Shown here: positions 1-9,451 of the stretch, piece by piece
Layout: every line of letters starts with the position of its first letter
Position numbering within the stretch: position 1 is the first letter of the stretch
Source of the DNA: Streptomyces sp. SCSIO 75703
Lineage (GTDB): Bacteria; Actinomycetota; Actinomycetes; Streptomycetales; Streptomycetaceae
Length of the DNA stretch: 64,000 nt
Direction: 5' to 3'
Assembly (NCBI RefSeq): GCF_036607905.1
Contig: NZ_CP144555.1
Location: 3,968,001 to 4,032,000, forward strand
Notes under the pieces: model-generated
The model's input: only the letters and a program-made list of their open reading frames with translations
What the model was told of the DNA's origin: nothing
Database searches by the model: none
Made by a program: the position numbers and the translations under genes

Positions 1-435
1 ACCACACCACCACACACCGCACCACGGAACACCGAGCACCAGGGCACCAGGGCACCGGAGCACCGAGCACCGGAGCACCGGAGCACCGAAGCGAGAACGA
101 CAGAGCACCACCACGCGTACCGGCGGCGGACCGCCGTACGCACCACACCCGCACCGCCGTACCGGACGTCCCCCAGGACCCGGTCACGGGAGCCACAGGC
201 CGGCGCGGGGCGACGGAACGCGACCGCACGTCCGGAGCACCGGACGCCGGCGCGGTACGGTCGCCCCGCGCCGCCGTTTTTACCGCACGGTGCGGGCAGA
301 CACACCGAAGTGGCGCCTACGCGGCGCATATCGACCGTTTCCCAGCGGTAGAAAGCACCTTGGTGGCAATCTGCTCAGCAGCAGATACGCAAAGTGGCAA
401 GTATGAGTCACGCAGCAGCCGGAGGTGCACGCCCC
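1..435. other. Intergenic region with short imperfect repeats
   Basis: No supported gene. About the first 110 bases are a degenerate tandem array of the short unit GGAGCACC/GGGCACC, followed by GC-rich sequence. A GGAGG ribosome site at 421-425 serves the regulator gene that begins at 436. The array gives only short low-complexity reading frames. Confidence 0.6.
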
Positions 436-1293
436 GTGGCGTCCAATGTCAATCCCACCGTCAGGCGGCGCCGTCTGGGCCAGGAGCTGCGCCGGCTCCG
501 CGAGCTCAAGGGCATGACCGCGGAGGAGGTGGCCGAACGGCTCCTGGTCTCCCAGTCGAAGATCAGCCGCCTGGAGAACGGCCGGCGCAGCATCAGCCAG
601 CGCGACGTCCGTGACCTGTGCGGGGTCTACGAGGTCGCCGACCAGCGGATCGTCGACTCGCTGATGCAGATGGCCAAGGACTCGCGCCAGCAGGGCTGGT
701 GGCACGCGTTCGGGGACATCCCGTACAGCGTCTACATCGGCCTGGAGACGGACGCGGAGTCGCTGCGGACCTACGAGCCCCAGATCATCACGGGCCTGCT
801 CCAGACCCGTTCGTACGCCGAGGCCCTCATCCAGGGCGCCCTGCCCGAGACGTCGGTCGCCGACATCGAGAAGCGGGTCCAGGTGCGGATACGGCGACAG
901 GAGCGCGTCACCGCCGACGCGAACCCGCTGCGGCTGTGGGTCGTCCTCGACGAGGCCGCCCTGCACCGGGTGGTGGGCAGTCGCCAGGTCATGCGCGAAC
1001 AACTGGAGCACGTGGCGGAGATGTCGCAGCTCCCGCACATCACCGTGCAGGTGCTGCCGTTCGACGTCGGGGCGCACCCGGGCATCAACGGGCAGTACTC
1101 GATCCTGGAGTTCGCCGACACGGCCGATTCGAGCGTGGTCTACCTGGAGGGCGTCACGAGCGACCTGTACCTGGAGAAGGCACAGGACGTGCAGAAGTAC
1201 ACGGTGATGTACGAGCACCTGCGGGCGCAGGCCCTGAACGTGGACCAGTCGCGGCAGCTCATCGAGGACATGGCGAAGGGGTACGCCCGCTGA
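436..1293 (+). CDS. XRE-family regulator with DUF5753 domain
   Basis: DNA-binding regulator of the large streptomycete XRE/DUF5753 family. Residues about 10-70 are a helix-turn-helix (GQELRRLRELKGMTAEEVAE, then SQSKISRLENG). The rest is the DUF5753 ligand/partner domain with the typical PQIITGLLQTRSYAEA segment. I chose GTG at 436 because GGAGG lies at 421-425 and the protein then begins ASNVNPTVRRRR, as I recall for relatives; an ATG at 403 or GTG at 394 in the same frame would add 11-14 residues without a clear ribosome site. The next gene on the strand is a DUF397 protein, the usual partner of this family. Target genes are unknown. Confidence 0.9.
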   Translation: MASNVNPTVRRRRLGQELRRLRELKGMTAEEVAERLLVSQSKISRLENGRRSISQRDVRDLCGVYEVADQRIVDSLMQMAKDSRQQGWWHAFGDIPYSVYIGLETDAESLRTYEPQIITGLLQTRSYAEALIQGALPETSVADIEKRVQVRIRRQERVTADANPLRLWVVLDEAALHRVVGSRQVMREQLEHVAEMSQLPHITVQVLPFDVGAHPGINGQYSILEFADTADSSVVYLEGVTSDLYLEKAQDVQKYTVMYEHLRAQALNVDQSRQLIEDMAKGYAR

Positions 1294-1531
1294 GCCCCGA
1301 AGGCCGGAAAGGCGGGAAAGGCGGGGGATGCTACACCCCGGCCGGGTCGTCCTGGAAGAGTCCCTTGGAATATGCCATCCGGTCGGGTGAATGCCTGCTC
1401 CGAACGTGGAGGTCAGCGAGTAGCGTCGATCACGCCAACGAAGCACAGGACATTGGCGTAATCCGTGCCGCGGCCCCGCGGGCCCGTGGCGCGGCGACAG
1501 TGACTCAGCAACTCTGGCCATCGGAGCAGAC

Positions 1532-1723
1532 ATGGCAATTCTTCAGGGCGCCACGGATTCATGGACCAAGTCCTCCTACTCCGGAGGAAACGGCGCGTGC
1601 GTCGAAGTGAAGTCCCCGGTCACGGCGGCGCTCGCCGTCCGTGACTCGAAGGTCCCCGAGGGCCCGGTGCTGGCGTTCCCCGCCGACGCGTGGAACGTCT
1701 TCGTGGCCTCGGTCAAGGGCTGA
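1532..1723 (+). CDS. DUF397 domain protein
   Basis: A 63-residue protein with the DUF397 pattern: a W-x-KSSYS start (WTKSSYSGGNGACVEV), a VRDSK motif, and a W-x-x-F close to the C terminus. Members are short, almost always sit next to an XRE/DUF5753 gene as here, and are thought to act with it as a regulatory or antitoxin-like pair. The gap of 238 bases to the regulator contains no gene and probably a separate promoter. Biochemical function is not established. Confidence 0.9.
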   Translation: MAILQGATDSWTKSSYSGGNGACVEVKSPVTAALAVRDSKVPEGPVLAFPADAWNVFVASVKG

Positions 1724-1944
1724 CGACCCGACGGTCGCCGACCCCGCCGAGCACACCGGTCCACGGCAAGCACCACGCGGCAAGCACCACGAGTACCGGA
1801 ACACCGCAACTCCCCGGCGCCGACCTCGTCGACGCCACCGGCAGGGCTCTCTCGACCAGTTCGCCGACCTCGCCGAGAGGGCCCTGCCCGGCCCCGTGCC
1901 GCCCCGCCGACCAGGGGCGGCGCGTGGGCCGGGCCGGTCCGGCA

Positions 1945-2478
1945 TCAGCCGGCCAGTGCCTCCTCCACGGCCGCCACGACCTCCGCCGCCTCCGGCTCCG
2001 TCCGCGGCGAGAAGCGGGCGGCCACCGCACCGTCCCGCCCGATCAGGAACTTCTCGAAGTTCCAGCGCACGTCCCCGCTGTGCCCCTCCGCGTCGGCGAA
2101 AGCGGTCAGCCGCTCGTAGAGCGGATGCCTCCCCGGCCCGTTGACCTCGACCTTCTCCGTCATCGGGAAGGTGACACCGTAGGTCGCCGAGCAGAACTCG
2201 GCGATCTCCTCGGCGCTGCCCGGCTCCTGCCCGAGGAACTGGTTGCACGGCACCCCGAGCACGGTGAAGCCGCGCTCGGCGTACCGCTCGTGCAGCCGCT
2301 CCAGACCCTCGTACTGCGGGGTCAGCCCGCACTTCGAGGCCACATTGACCACCAGCACGACCCGGCCCGCGTACTGGCCGAGGTCCGCCGGCCCGCCCTG
2401 GAGGGCGCCGACCTGCACATCGAGGGGAGAGGGGGCCGTACCGCCCCCGGCGGTCTGTCCGTTCACAGTGCTCGTCAT
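1945..2478 (-). CDS. Glutathione peroxidase family protein
   Basis: Thioredoxin-fold peroxidase of about 177 residues, the usual family length. The active-site segment NVASKCGLTPQYEGL carries the peroxidatic cysteine (Cys rather than Sec), followed by GVPCNQFLGQEPG with the conserved Gln/second Cys region and by RWNFEKFLIGRDG with the conserved WNF triad tryptophan. It reduces hydroperoxides in the cytoplasm. As streptomycetes lack glutathione, such Cys enzymes probably use thioredoxin; that is inference. Transcribed alone, convergent with the DUF397 gene. The start is not fixed by a strong ribosome site. Confidence 0.93.
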   Translation of the reverse strand: MTSTVNGQTAGGGTAPSPLDVQVGALQGGPADLGQYAGRVVLVVNVASKCGLTPQYEGLERLHERYAERGFTVLGVPCNQFLGQEPGSAEEIAEFCSATYGVTFPMTEKVEVNGPGRHPLYERLTAFADAEGHSGDVRWNFEKFLIGRDGAVAARFSPRTEPEAAEVVAAVEEALAG

Positions 2479-2802
2479 GCCCGGATGCTAACGGTGCCCT
2501 TCCCACGCCGGGCGGACCCGGCCCCCGCCCCCGACGACGCCGGGCGGACCCGGCCCCCGCAGACGCCGGGCGCCGCTCCCGCCCTGGAGGACCATGCCCC
2601 CGGCCACACCGGGCCCCGCTCCTCGCCGCCTCGGGACCCGCCTGTCACGTCGGCCGTCCGTGCCCCCCGCCCCGGAGGGCCGTAGCCCCGCCCCGGAGGG
2701 CCGCGCCCCGGCCGCACCGGGCCCGCCGCACCGGGCCCACCGTCGCCTCGGCAGTCGGTGCCACCCGGCCCCTGCCCGGTCCGCCGCGGGCGGACCCGTC
2801 GG

Positions 2803-3816
2803 TCAGCCCCGCGTCCTGTCCCGCGCCGGCCCGTCCACCCGCCGCCCGGCCCCGCCCCCGGCCTCCACCAGGACCTCCCCGGCCGCCGTCCGCGAGTACA
2901 GCACCGAGCGCCCCGCCCGCCGCCGCTCCACCAGACCCGCGTCGAGCAGCACCCGCAGGTGCCGTCCCACCGAGCCGAGGCTCTGTCCGGTCACCCCGAC
3001 GAGCTGGCTGGTGCTCATCGGCGTCCCGAGCAGCGCCAGCACCCCGGCCCGGGACGGACCGAGCAACGCGCCCAGCGCCCCCGGCACCGGCCGGGCCCGG
3101 TCGTCCGCGAGGACCCCGGCGCACGGGTAGACCACCGCGTACCGCTCCGCCTCCTCCCACGACACCCACCCCTGCCGCTGCGGCGTCACCGGGACGAGGA
3201 GCAACTCCCCGCCGGTGAGGGTCCGGGGCGGATGCGCGTGCAGGTTGACCTGGAGCCGGTCGCCACCGAGCCAGCGCGTCCTCCCCGGCCGCAGGGCGTC
3301 CAGCGCCGCCGCCCAGCCACCCCGGCTGACCTGCGCCGTGCGCGCGACCACATCCGCCTCCAGCACCCGCCGACGCCGCTCCCAGGACGGCCGTACGGCG
3401 TGCTCCCACACGAACTCCAGCAGCGCGGCGGCCCGTTCGCCCAGGTCGTCGCGGTCCAGGGCGCTCGGCAACGGGCCGCCAAGCGAGACCGTGAGATCCG
3501 CGCGGGCCACCTCGCCGGGCGCCGCCCGCACGCGCGCGAGCCCCGCCGCCAGGGTCTCGCCCTCCCGAGGGGCGGGCGTGAGGAAGTCGGCGATCCAGCC
3601 CCGGCCGATCCCGGCTCGCACCAGCAGCGCGGCCACCGGATCGTCGGCCAGCCGGGCCCGGTAGGCGGGCAGATGGGCGTCCAGCCACTGCCGTTCGCCC
3701 GGGTGCGCCGCCTCCCCGGCGTGCAGCAGCTTCAGGCAGGCGAAGGTCTCGGCCAGCGGCGAGACACGGAACCGGCTCCGCGCGAGCGTGTCCGCGCTGA
3801 CCTGCCACCACCCCAT
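2803..3816 (-). CDS. ArsR-like winged-helix transcriptional regulator
   Basis: A protein of about 337 residues starting at ATG 3816 (MGWWQVSADTLARSRFRVS), the first sensible start because upstream codons in this frame are low-complexity. Residues about 1-240 are the DUF5937-like region typical of streptomycete ArsR regulators. The C-terminal 90 residues form a winged helix (STSQLVGVTGQSLGSVGRHL, then LLDAGLVERRRAGRSVLYSR). It lies divergent from an MFS transporter whose start is 159 bases away, the usual arrangement for this regulator/exporter pair, so it probably represses that transporter. The inducing ligand cannot be seen. Confidence 0.85.
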   Translation of the reverse strand: MGWWQVSADTLARSRFRVSPLAETFACLKLLHAGEAAHPGERQWLDAHLPAYRARLADDPVAALLVRAGIGRGWIADFLTPAPREGETLAAGLARVRAAPGEVARADLTVSLGGPLPSALDRDDLGERAAALLEFVWEHAVRPSWERRRRVLEADVVARTAQVSRGGWAAALDALRPGRTRWLGGDRLQVNLHAHPPRTLTGGELLLVPVTPQRQGWVSWEEAERYAVVYPCAGVLADDRARPVPGALGALLGPSRAGVLALLGTPMSTSQLVGVTGQSLGSVGRHLRVLLDAGLVERRRAGRSVLYSRTAAGEVLVEAGGGAGRRVDGPARDRTRG

Positions 3817-3975
3817 GCCCGGCCCCCGCCCACGCCGTCGCTCCGCCCGCCGGCCCCGTCCGCCCGCCCTCGCCCCGCTCCCGCGAACCCCTTGGTCCGG
3901 GCACGGACCGGACCCGCCCTTTCGCGCACCGGCGAAACAGTAACGGCCCCGGCCGGAGCGCCGCATGCTCTCCGC

Positions 3976-5175
3976 ATGGCCGCCGACATCCGCTACCGAG
4001 ACCTGTTCCGCACCCCCGAGTTCACCCCGCTCTTCATCTCCTCCTCCGCCTCCATCAGCGCCCAGACGGTCAGCGGACTCGCCCTCGGCACCCTCGTGTT
4101 CCGGGCGACGAACTCACCGCTGCTCTCCGCCGTGAGCATGTTCGGCCCGTCCCTCGCCCAGGTGGTGGGCGCGACGTTCCTCCTGTCCGGCGCCGACCGG
4201 CTGCCCCCGCGCACGACCCTGGCGGGCATCTCCCTGGCCTTCGCCCTCACCACGGCGCTCCTCGCCACGCCCGGCCTGCCGGTCTGGGCCGTCTTCGCCA
4301 TCGTCCTCGTCCAGGGACTGATCGCCTCCCTCGGCGGCGGCGTCCGCTGGGGCCTGCTCAACGAGATCCTGCCCGAGAAGGGCTACCTGACCGGGCGTTC
4401 CGTCTTCAACATGATGACCGGCCTCCTCCAGATCGCCGGATTCGCGGCCGGCGGCCTCCTGGTGGCCCTCCTCTCCCCGCGCGCCACCCTGCTGCTCGCC
4501 GCCCTGCTCTACGCCGCCGCGGCGCTGCTCGCCCTCCGGCTCACCCGGCGCCCGCCCCGCGCCACCGGCCGCCCCTCCGTCGCGGCGACCCGCCGGGCCA
4601 ACGCCGCCCTGTGGTCCTCCCGGCCCCGCCGCCACGTCTACCTCGCCCTGTGGCTGCCCAACGGCCTCGTCGTCGGCTGCGAATCCCTCTACGTCTCCTA
4701 CGAACCCCGCGCCGCCGGAACCCTCTTCGCGGGTGCGGCGCTCGGCATGTTCACCGGCGACGTGCTGGTCGGGCGCCTGCTGCCGGCCCGGCTCCGCCCG
4801 CACCTCGGCATCCCGCTCCTGGTGCTGCTGGCCGCCCCGTACCTGGTGTTCTTCCTGCGTCCGCCGCTGCCTGTGGCGACCGTGCTGGTCGCCCTGGCCT
4901 CCGTCGGCTTCGGCGCCTCCCTGGTCCAGCAGGAACGCCTCGTCGGCCTCACCCCCGACGACCTCACCGGCCACGCCCTCGGTCTGCACTCCGCCGGGAT
5001 GCTCACCATGCAGGGCGTCGCCGCGGCGCTCGCGGGCACCGTCGCCCAGTTCACCTCCCCGGCCACGGCGATGACGGCGATGGGCCTCGCCTCCCTCACC
5101 GTGACCGTCGCGCTGACCGCGACCAGCCGCCGTACGACCCCCGGCGGGGGCCTGCTGCCCCTCCGGGCGGCCTGA
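3976..5175 (+). CDS. MFS transporter
   Basis: A 399-residue integral membrane protein of the major facilitator superfamily. Hydrophobic segments run through the whole protein and fit about 12 helices. The start is ATG 3976 (MAADIRYRDLFRTPEFTPL); the open frame extends far upstream but that part is the antisense of the regulator. The first loop has PLLSAVSMFG, and a central charged loop (LTRRPPRATGRPS) separates the two halves. Divergent from the ArsR-like gene, which probably controls it. Likely a drug or metabolite exporter; the substrate is not visible. Confidence 0.9.
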   Translation: MAADIRYRDLFRTPEFTPLFISSSASISAQTVSGLALGTLVFRATNSPLLSAVSMFGPSLAQVVGATFLLSGADRLPPRTTLAGISLAFALTTALLATPGLPVWAVFAIVLVQGLIASLGGGVRWGLLNEILPEKGYLTGRSVFNMMTGLLQIAGFAAGGLLVALLSPRATLLLAALLYAAAALLALRLTRRPPRATGRPSVAATRRANAALWSSRPRRHVYLALWLPNGLVVGCESLYVSYEPRAAGTLFAGAALGMFTGDVLVGRLLPARLRPHLGIPLLVLLAAPYLVFFLRPPLPVATVLVALASVGFGASLVQQERLVGLTPDDLTGHALGLHSAGMLTMQGVAAALAGTVAQFTSPATAMTAMGLASLTVTVALTATSRRTTPGGGLLPLRAA

Positions 5176-5196
5176 GCGCCGGACCGGCCCCGGGGC

Positions 5197-5643
5197 TCAG
5201 CACAGGGCGGACGCCTCGCGGTCGGCGAGGATCTCTACCAGCAACTCCCCGTCCTTTGGGCCCTCGACGGCGAGGTGGGCGGTGGTGCCGTCCACCTCCT
5301 TGACGAAGCACCCCGGCACGTCCGTGCCGCGCCAGCCCGCCGCCGGGGCCGCCCCGCCGTAGTGGCGCAGCGCCTGCGCGGCGGAGCCGCCGTACCGGTA
5401 CGCGGCCCCCGCGACGACCCGCCGGTCGTCGTCGTCACAGCCCCGGTAACGCTCCCGCTGCCGTGCCCCCTCGGGCGCGGCGCCGAGCACGGACTCCCGG
5501 GCCAGTACGGCCCCGAGCCGCTCCTCCCGCTCCCCGCACCCGTACTCCGCGAGGAACGCCACCGCGGGCACCCCCACCCCCACCAGGCCCACGAGCCCGG
5601 CAACCAGCACGATCCCGCGTGTCCCCGCCCCGACTCTCCCCAT
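5197..5643 (-). CDS. Hypothetical protein with N-terminal membrane anchor
   Basis: A 148-residue protein starting at ATG 5643. One hydrophobic segment (GIVLVAGLVGLVGVGVPAVA) at residues about 9-28 acts as signal anchor or signal peptide, followed by a probably extracytoplasmic domain. That domain contains three cysteines (EYGCGE, YRGCDDDD, VPGCFVKEVDG) and ends in another Cys. The sequence is acidic and soluble after the anchor. I do not recognise a family. It is convergent with the MFS transporter. Confidence 0.75.
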   Translation of the reverse strand: MGRVGAGTRGIVLVAGLVGLVGVGVPAVAFLAEYGCGEREERLGAVLARESVLGAAPEGARQRERYRGCDDDDRRVVAGAAYRYGGSAAQALRHYGGAAPAAGWRGTDVPGCFVKEVDGTTAHLAVEGPKDGELLVEILADREASALC

Positions 5644-5766
5644 GCCCACGGACGCTAGCGCACGCACCCGCCCAGGGAGCCCGCGAGCAGGCCGGGAAAC
5701 GCCGCCACCGGCCGCCGACGTACGCTGCCGGAACGACGTCCGAGCCGCCACCCCGGGGAGTGCCGC

Positions 5767-6324
5767 GTGACCGAACCGACCGAGACGGCCCAGAAACCCT
5801 TCCTGTACGTCGTCGTCTGCGCGAGCGGCGTCGCCGGGGAGGCCGGCACGCTGGTCACGGCGGCCCAGCGGGCCGGCTGGGACGTCGGCGTCGTCGCCAC
5901 GCCGCAGGGGCTCCGCTTCCTCGACGCCGAGGCGATCGAGGAGCTGACGGGATACCCGATCCGCTCCGCCTGGCGCGCGCCGGGCGAACCGCGGCCCCTG
6001 CCGCCGCCGGACGCCATCGCGGTCGCCCCGGCCACCTTCAACACCCTCAACAAGTGGGCGGCGGGCATCTCGGACACCCTCGCCCTGGGCATCCTGTGCG
6101 AGGCGTACGGCATGGGCGTCCCGACCGTCGTCCTGCCCTGCCTGAACTCCGCCCAGGCCGCCCACCCCGCCTACCGCGAGAGCCTGGCCCGCCTGCGCGG
6201 CATGGGCATCCGCTTCGGCTCCCACGAGCCCCACCGCGCCAAGTCCGGCGGGGGAGCGGACACGTTCCGCTGGGAGGAGGCCCTGGACCTGCTGGCGCAG
6301 GCGGCACCACGGGACCCCGCGTAG
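5767..6324 (+). CDS. Flavoprotein (HFCD/PPC-decarboxylase-like)
   Basis: A 185-residue member of the homo-oligomeric flavin-containing Cys decarboxylase fold. It shows the N-terminal VVVCASGVAGEAG nucleotide loop, the central PATFNTLNKWAAGISDTLA segment characteristic of flavoproteins of this type, and a late GVPTVVLPCLN strand. It starts with GTG at 5767, a few bases after a GGGGAG site. Relatives bind FMN and are often annotated only as flavoprotein; the substrate is unknown, and it need not be a coenzyme A enzyme because the usual CoaB half is missing. It sits upstream of the M23 peptidase gene on the same strand. Confidence 0.87.
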   Translation: MTEPTETAQKPFLYVVVCASGVAGEAGTLVTAAQRAGWDVGVVATPQGLRFLDAEAIEELTGYPIRSAWRAPGEPRPLPPPDAIAVAPATFNTLNKWAAGISDTLALGILCEAYGMGVPTVVLPCLNSAQAAHPAYRESLARLRGMGIRFGSHEPHRAKSGGGADTFRWEEALDLLAQAAPRDPA

Positions 6325-6424
6325 GGACCCCGCCCTTGGCCGCCGCCCCCACCCGCACACCCGCCCGCGGGCAGGACCCGACGGCGGGCCTCCCCTCGGA
6401 ACCCACGAAGAACGAGGTACACCG

Positions 6425-7243
6425 GTGCGGCCCACGACCCTGCGCACCCGCCACGGCCTGTTCCTGGCCGTGGGCGCGCTCTGCGTCCTGCTGAACCGGC
6501 AGGGGCTCGGCCCCCTCTGGTACACGGGGGTCGCCCTGCTGGCCCTGAGCATGCTGCTGCGCTGGTCCCTGTGGCGCACCCAGCGCCCCCCGCGGGGGCG
6601 GACCCCGGTACGGGTCGGGGTGCCGGTGACCGGACGGTGGCGGGCGCTCAACAGCCCCGCGACCAAGGTGCCGAGCCACACCCACAGCCATGCGCAGACC
6701 TACGCCATCGACCTGACCCACCACCCCGCCGGGCGGCCCACTCCGGCGTTCCACTGGCTCCGGCCCTTCGGCGTCCGCCCGCACCACTACCCGGCGTTCG
6801 GCAGTCCGGTGCTCGCCCCGGCCGACGGGGCCGTCGTCGCGGTGGTCGACGGCACCCGGGACCACCTCTCGCGCACCTCGCTGCCGGGACTGCTCTACCT
6901 CGTCGTGGAAGGCTTCGTGCGCGGCATGGGATGGCCGCGCCACCTGTGGGGCAACCACGTCGTCCTGAAGCTGGACGAGGGCGTCTACGCCGGTTTCGCA
7001 CACCTGAGGCGCGGTTCACCGTGCGTGGCCGTGGGCGACACCGTCAAGGCCGGCGAGCGGCTGGCGGAATGCGGCAACTCGGGCAACTCCTCCGAACCGC
7101 ACCTCCACTTCCAGCTCATGAACGGGCCGGACCCGGAGACGGCCCAGGGCCTGCCCTTCGCGTGGCACTACGAGGACGACGACGGCGCGCGACACACGGG
7201 CGTCCCCGCGGACCTGGTCCACTTCACCCCGGCACCGCCGTGA
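6425..7243 (+). CDS. Membrane-anchored M23-family peptidase
   Basis: A 272-residue protein with two N-terminal hydrophobic segments (residues about 10-25 and 31-46) and an extracytoplasmic LytM/M23 domain. Zinc-binding elements are visible: H89 and D96 in HAQTYAID, H193 in GFAHLRRG, and H226/H228 in EPHLHFQL. The glycine-rich PVLAPADGAVVAVVDG strand is typical of the beta-barrel core. M23 enzymes cut peptide cross-links in peptidoglycan. Starts with GTG at 6425, preceded by AACGAGG. The cluster around it gives no specific partner. Confidence 0.9.
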   Translation: MRPTTLRTRHGLFLAVGALCVLLNRQGLGPLWYTGVALLALSMLLRWSLWRTQRPPRGRTPVRVGVPVTGRWRALNSPATKVPSHTHSHAQTYAIDLTHHPAGRPTPAFHWLRPFGVRPHHYPAFGSPVLAPADGAVVAVVDGTRDHLSRTSLPGLLYLVVEGFVRGMGWPRHLWGNHVVLKLDEGVYAGFAHLRRGSPCVAVGDTVKAGERLAECGNSGNSSEPHLHFQLMNGPDPETAQGLPFAWHYEDDDGARHTGVPADLVHFTPAPP

Positions 7244-7569
7244 CGTCCGTCGGCCGGAGCAGTGCCTCCCATGGCACGGCCACGCGAGGGCACCCGGCAA
7301 CCGCGGGCGGGGGAGCGGTTCCGCACGGCCACGGGAGGGCGAGGACGCTGAACGACGACGAGCCGGCCGTCGCCAGGACCAGCCGGTGGGTCGGCTACGC
7401 GGGCCTGGCCTTGGCCCTGGGCTGGGCCTGTGGCCGACCCTGACCGTGTTCCTCGTCCACGGCCGAGGGACTGAGGACGCCTCCCGGTCCCGGCACCGGG
7501 ACGCCGCCCGCGTTTCACCGGCCTCGTGACGACCGCCACCGCCCCACCGCCCCACCGCCACCGCCATCG
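7244..7569. other. Intergenic region, no gene supported
   Basis: About 326 bases without a convincing coding frame. The sequence is GC-rich and merges into the IS5 transposase remnant on its right. It may hold degraded 5' sequence of that element but I see no recognisable motif. Confidence 0.5.
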
Positions 7570-7963
7570 CGACGAGCGCCATCAGCGCGTCCTCCGCGGG
7601 TAACACCCACGACAGCGAAGGACTGAAGCCGATGGTGGAGGGTCACCAAACGAGACACGACCCCCACAACGGCCGGTACTTCAAGCCGCAACGCCTGCAC
7701 GCCGACAAGGCATACGACCGGGCTGATCTGCGCAGATGACTCCGGGGCAAGCGGATCGGCGTGCGCATCGCCCGCAAGGGCATCGAGTCCAGCGAACGAT
7801 TAGGGCGCCGCCGCTGGGTCATCGAGCGGACCCAACGCCCTGGCTGTCCGGCTACCGCCGGCTCAGCCCCCGCTACGAACGCGATCCCCGCAATTACCTG
7901 GCCTTTCTCGGCCTCGCCGCCGCCCTGTGCTGCTACAAGCGATTCATCCGCCTCACCACGTAG
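7570..7963 (+). pseudogene. IS5-type transposase remnant
   Basis: C-terminal remains of a DDE transposase. The conceptual product reads ISASSAGNTHDSEGLKPMVE, then LHADKAYDRADLRR, an in-frame TGA at about 7737, then RGKRIGVRIARKGIES and GRRRWVIERT. A frameshift follows near 7830, after which WLSGYRRLSPRYERDP and YLAFLGLAAALCCYKRF continue to a stop at 7963. The DKAYD block and the RRWVIERT block hold the second aspartate and the glutamate of the catalytic triad. The N-terminal half with the first aspartate is missing. One stop plus one frameshift make it non-functional. Confidence 0.85.
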
Positions 7964-8224
7964 GACACGGTCTTAGAACCGGGCGTGATGCAGCGCGTCC
8001 AGCTGAGCCAGCCCGTACCGCAAGCCCTGCGCGCGGACTTGCTCCCACCTGGCTTGCTGCTGCTTCCGGTGAAGCCAGCCGCCGGCGGCCTGAGCCAGCC
8101 ACAGCCCAGTGCGCCGACCTCCTCTGAGCGTGGACTGTGCAGGGACCGGCGGGGGCGGGGGCGCGAGTTCCTCTCCCCGCGCCCCCGGGGAGCGAACAGG
8201 GCCAGCACGGCCAGGGATTACGGC

Positions 8225-8851
8225 TCAGGAGTCGCCGTGTTCCGTGCGCTCAAGCCTCTCGACTGTGATGTGAGGATGCTTGGGCGGTGTGTGACCAGCG
8301 TCTCGCACTGTCAGTTCCGTCGGCCAGGAGGTGCCGGGGTACAGGCCGACGACTTCCATTGATGCGCCCGCTGTATGGTCGAATCCGTTGGGACCCGTGA
8401 CCCGGATGGTGAAACGGTAGAAGGCACGCTTGCTACCACTGTTGGTGACCTTGACTGGGATGGTCAGCGTGTCTCCGTGAGCTGTCGGTGTGTACACCGT
8501 CAGATCGTCCTTGCGCGCTACAGGAGCCCCGAAGTCTTCTTCGGATGTTCCTGCGACGCGCGAAGGGGTAATCACCTCGCCTGGAGGGGCCACCTCGCGC
8601 CGCTGCCGCTCGGCCTCGTCTGCAGCTGCCTCTGTCCTTCCCTCCTCCGACGTCCCGGATGAGGCACGAGGGCCGGGGGTTGCCGCAGACGGGCTGACGG
8701 GACTTCCATCCCCGATCGATTGGACCTCTCTTTGATCGGTCCCGCGCTGTTGCGCGGCAGAGTGGTCGGATCCGCACCCCGTCAGTAGGAGAGTGCTCGA
8801 CAATGTGCAGGCCAGGACAGATGGCACGCTGGTACGCAGAAGCCTAGACAT
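8225..8851 (-). CDS. Secreted lipoprotein, unknown function
   Basis: A 208-residue protein starting at ATG 8851 with a lipoprotein signal peptide: MSRLLRTS, a hydrophobic core, and lipobox LLTGC with the modified Cys at about residue 26. A Ser/Thr/Pro-rich linker runs to about residue 95. A beta-rich C-terminal domain follows (TIPVKVTNSGSKRAFYRFTI), resembling immunoglobulin-like or DUF4352-type extracytoplasmic folds; that fold assignment is an inference. It is the last gene of a minus-strand operon, two bases after the stop of the preceding secreted protein. Confidence 0.85.
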   Translation of the reverse strand: MSRLLRTSVPSVLACTLSSTLLLTGCGSDHSAAQQRGTDQREVQSIGDGSPVSPSAATPGPRASSGTSEEGRTEAAADEAERQRREVAPPGEVITPSRVAGTSEEDFGAPVARKDDLTVYTPTAHGDTLTIPVKVTNSGSKRAFYRFTIRVTGPNGFDHTAGASMEVVGLYPGTSWPTELTVRDAGHTPPKHPHITVERLERTEHGDS

Positions 8852-8853
8852 GG

Positions 8854-9414
8854 TCAGTCGCACGGTGCTACGGACCTGACTCGGTCGATGATCGCGACGC
8901 CGTCTGACCACATGATCGCAGTCACCTGGGAACAATTGTTCCAGCCGGCGTCGCGGTTTCCCTCGCCTTTGGCCGGGCCTGCGTACTGCGAAAAGGTCCC
9001 CTCGTCTACCTTGCAAGCCACTCCAGTCCGGTTCGGGCACAGCTTCAACTTCATCTGCTTTGCCACGCCGAGGTTGTTGTCGAACACTGCACAAGCCCCC
9101 GACACGCTGGTCGTGGATCTCGTGTACGTGTACAGGGTGCCGAATCGGCGCGCGTCCGGGAGTCGCTCGACGAACTCGAGTTCGTACCCGGATCCGCACA
9201 GTGTTGCGGTGGCGCTAACAGCGGCAGGGTTCTCCGCCGCGATAGCACGCGTCTGGGCGTCACGCGCTCCGTTCTCGGAGAACTTAACACTCGTTCCGGG
9301 GACGAGCATGCTGGTGCTTGAGGGGGCGTGGTCTTGGGCCAGAGCCTGAGGGGTGACTGCGAGAATGGAGACGAGAGCAGCAGCCGGGGCAATGGCACGT
9401 ATCAGTCTGTGCAT
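8854..9414 (-). CDS. Secreted hypothetical protein
   Basis: A 186-residue protein starting at ATG 9414 with a cleavable signal peptide (hydrophobic core APAAALVSILAV, probable cleavage after TPQALA). The mature part holds six cysteines arranged in pairs (TLCGSGYE, SGACAVFD, KLCPNRTGVACK, WNNCSQV, APCD), indicating a disulfide-stabilised extracellular domain. I do not recognise the family. It lies 37 bases downstream of the M15-like gene and two bases upstream of the lipoprotein gene, so all are probably co-transcribed. Confidence 0.82.
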   Translation of the reverse strand: MHRLIRAIAPAAALVSILAVTPQALAQDHAPSSTSMLVPGTSVKFSENGARDAQTRAIAAENPAAVSATATLCGSGYELEFVERLPDARRFGTLYTYTRSTTSVSGACAVFDNNLGVAKQMKLKLCPNRTGVACKVDEGTFSQYAGPAKGEGNRDAGWNNCSQVTAIMWSDGVAIIDRVRSVAPCD

Positions 9415-9451
9415 GGGAGTCAGGTGTTCCCTTTTTCGAGGATTCGCTGGT

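Noticed and set aside
1..120. Possible CRISPR-like array
   Set aside because: The repeats are 7-10 bases, tandem and degenerate, without unique spacers and without cas genes in the window.
280..1533. Long minus-strand frame opposite the first XRE gene
   Set aside because: It mirrors codon bias of the plus-strand gene; no domain, start or ribosome site supports it.
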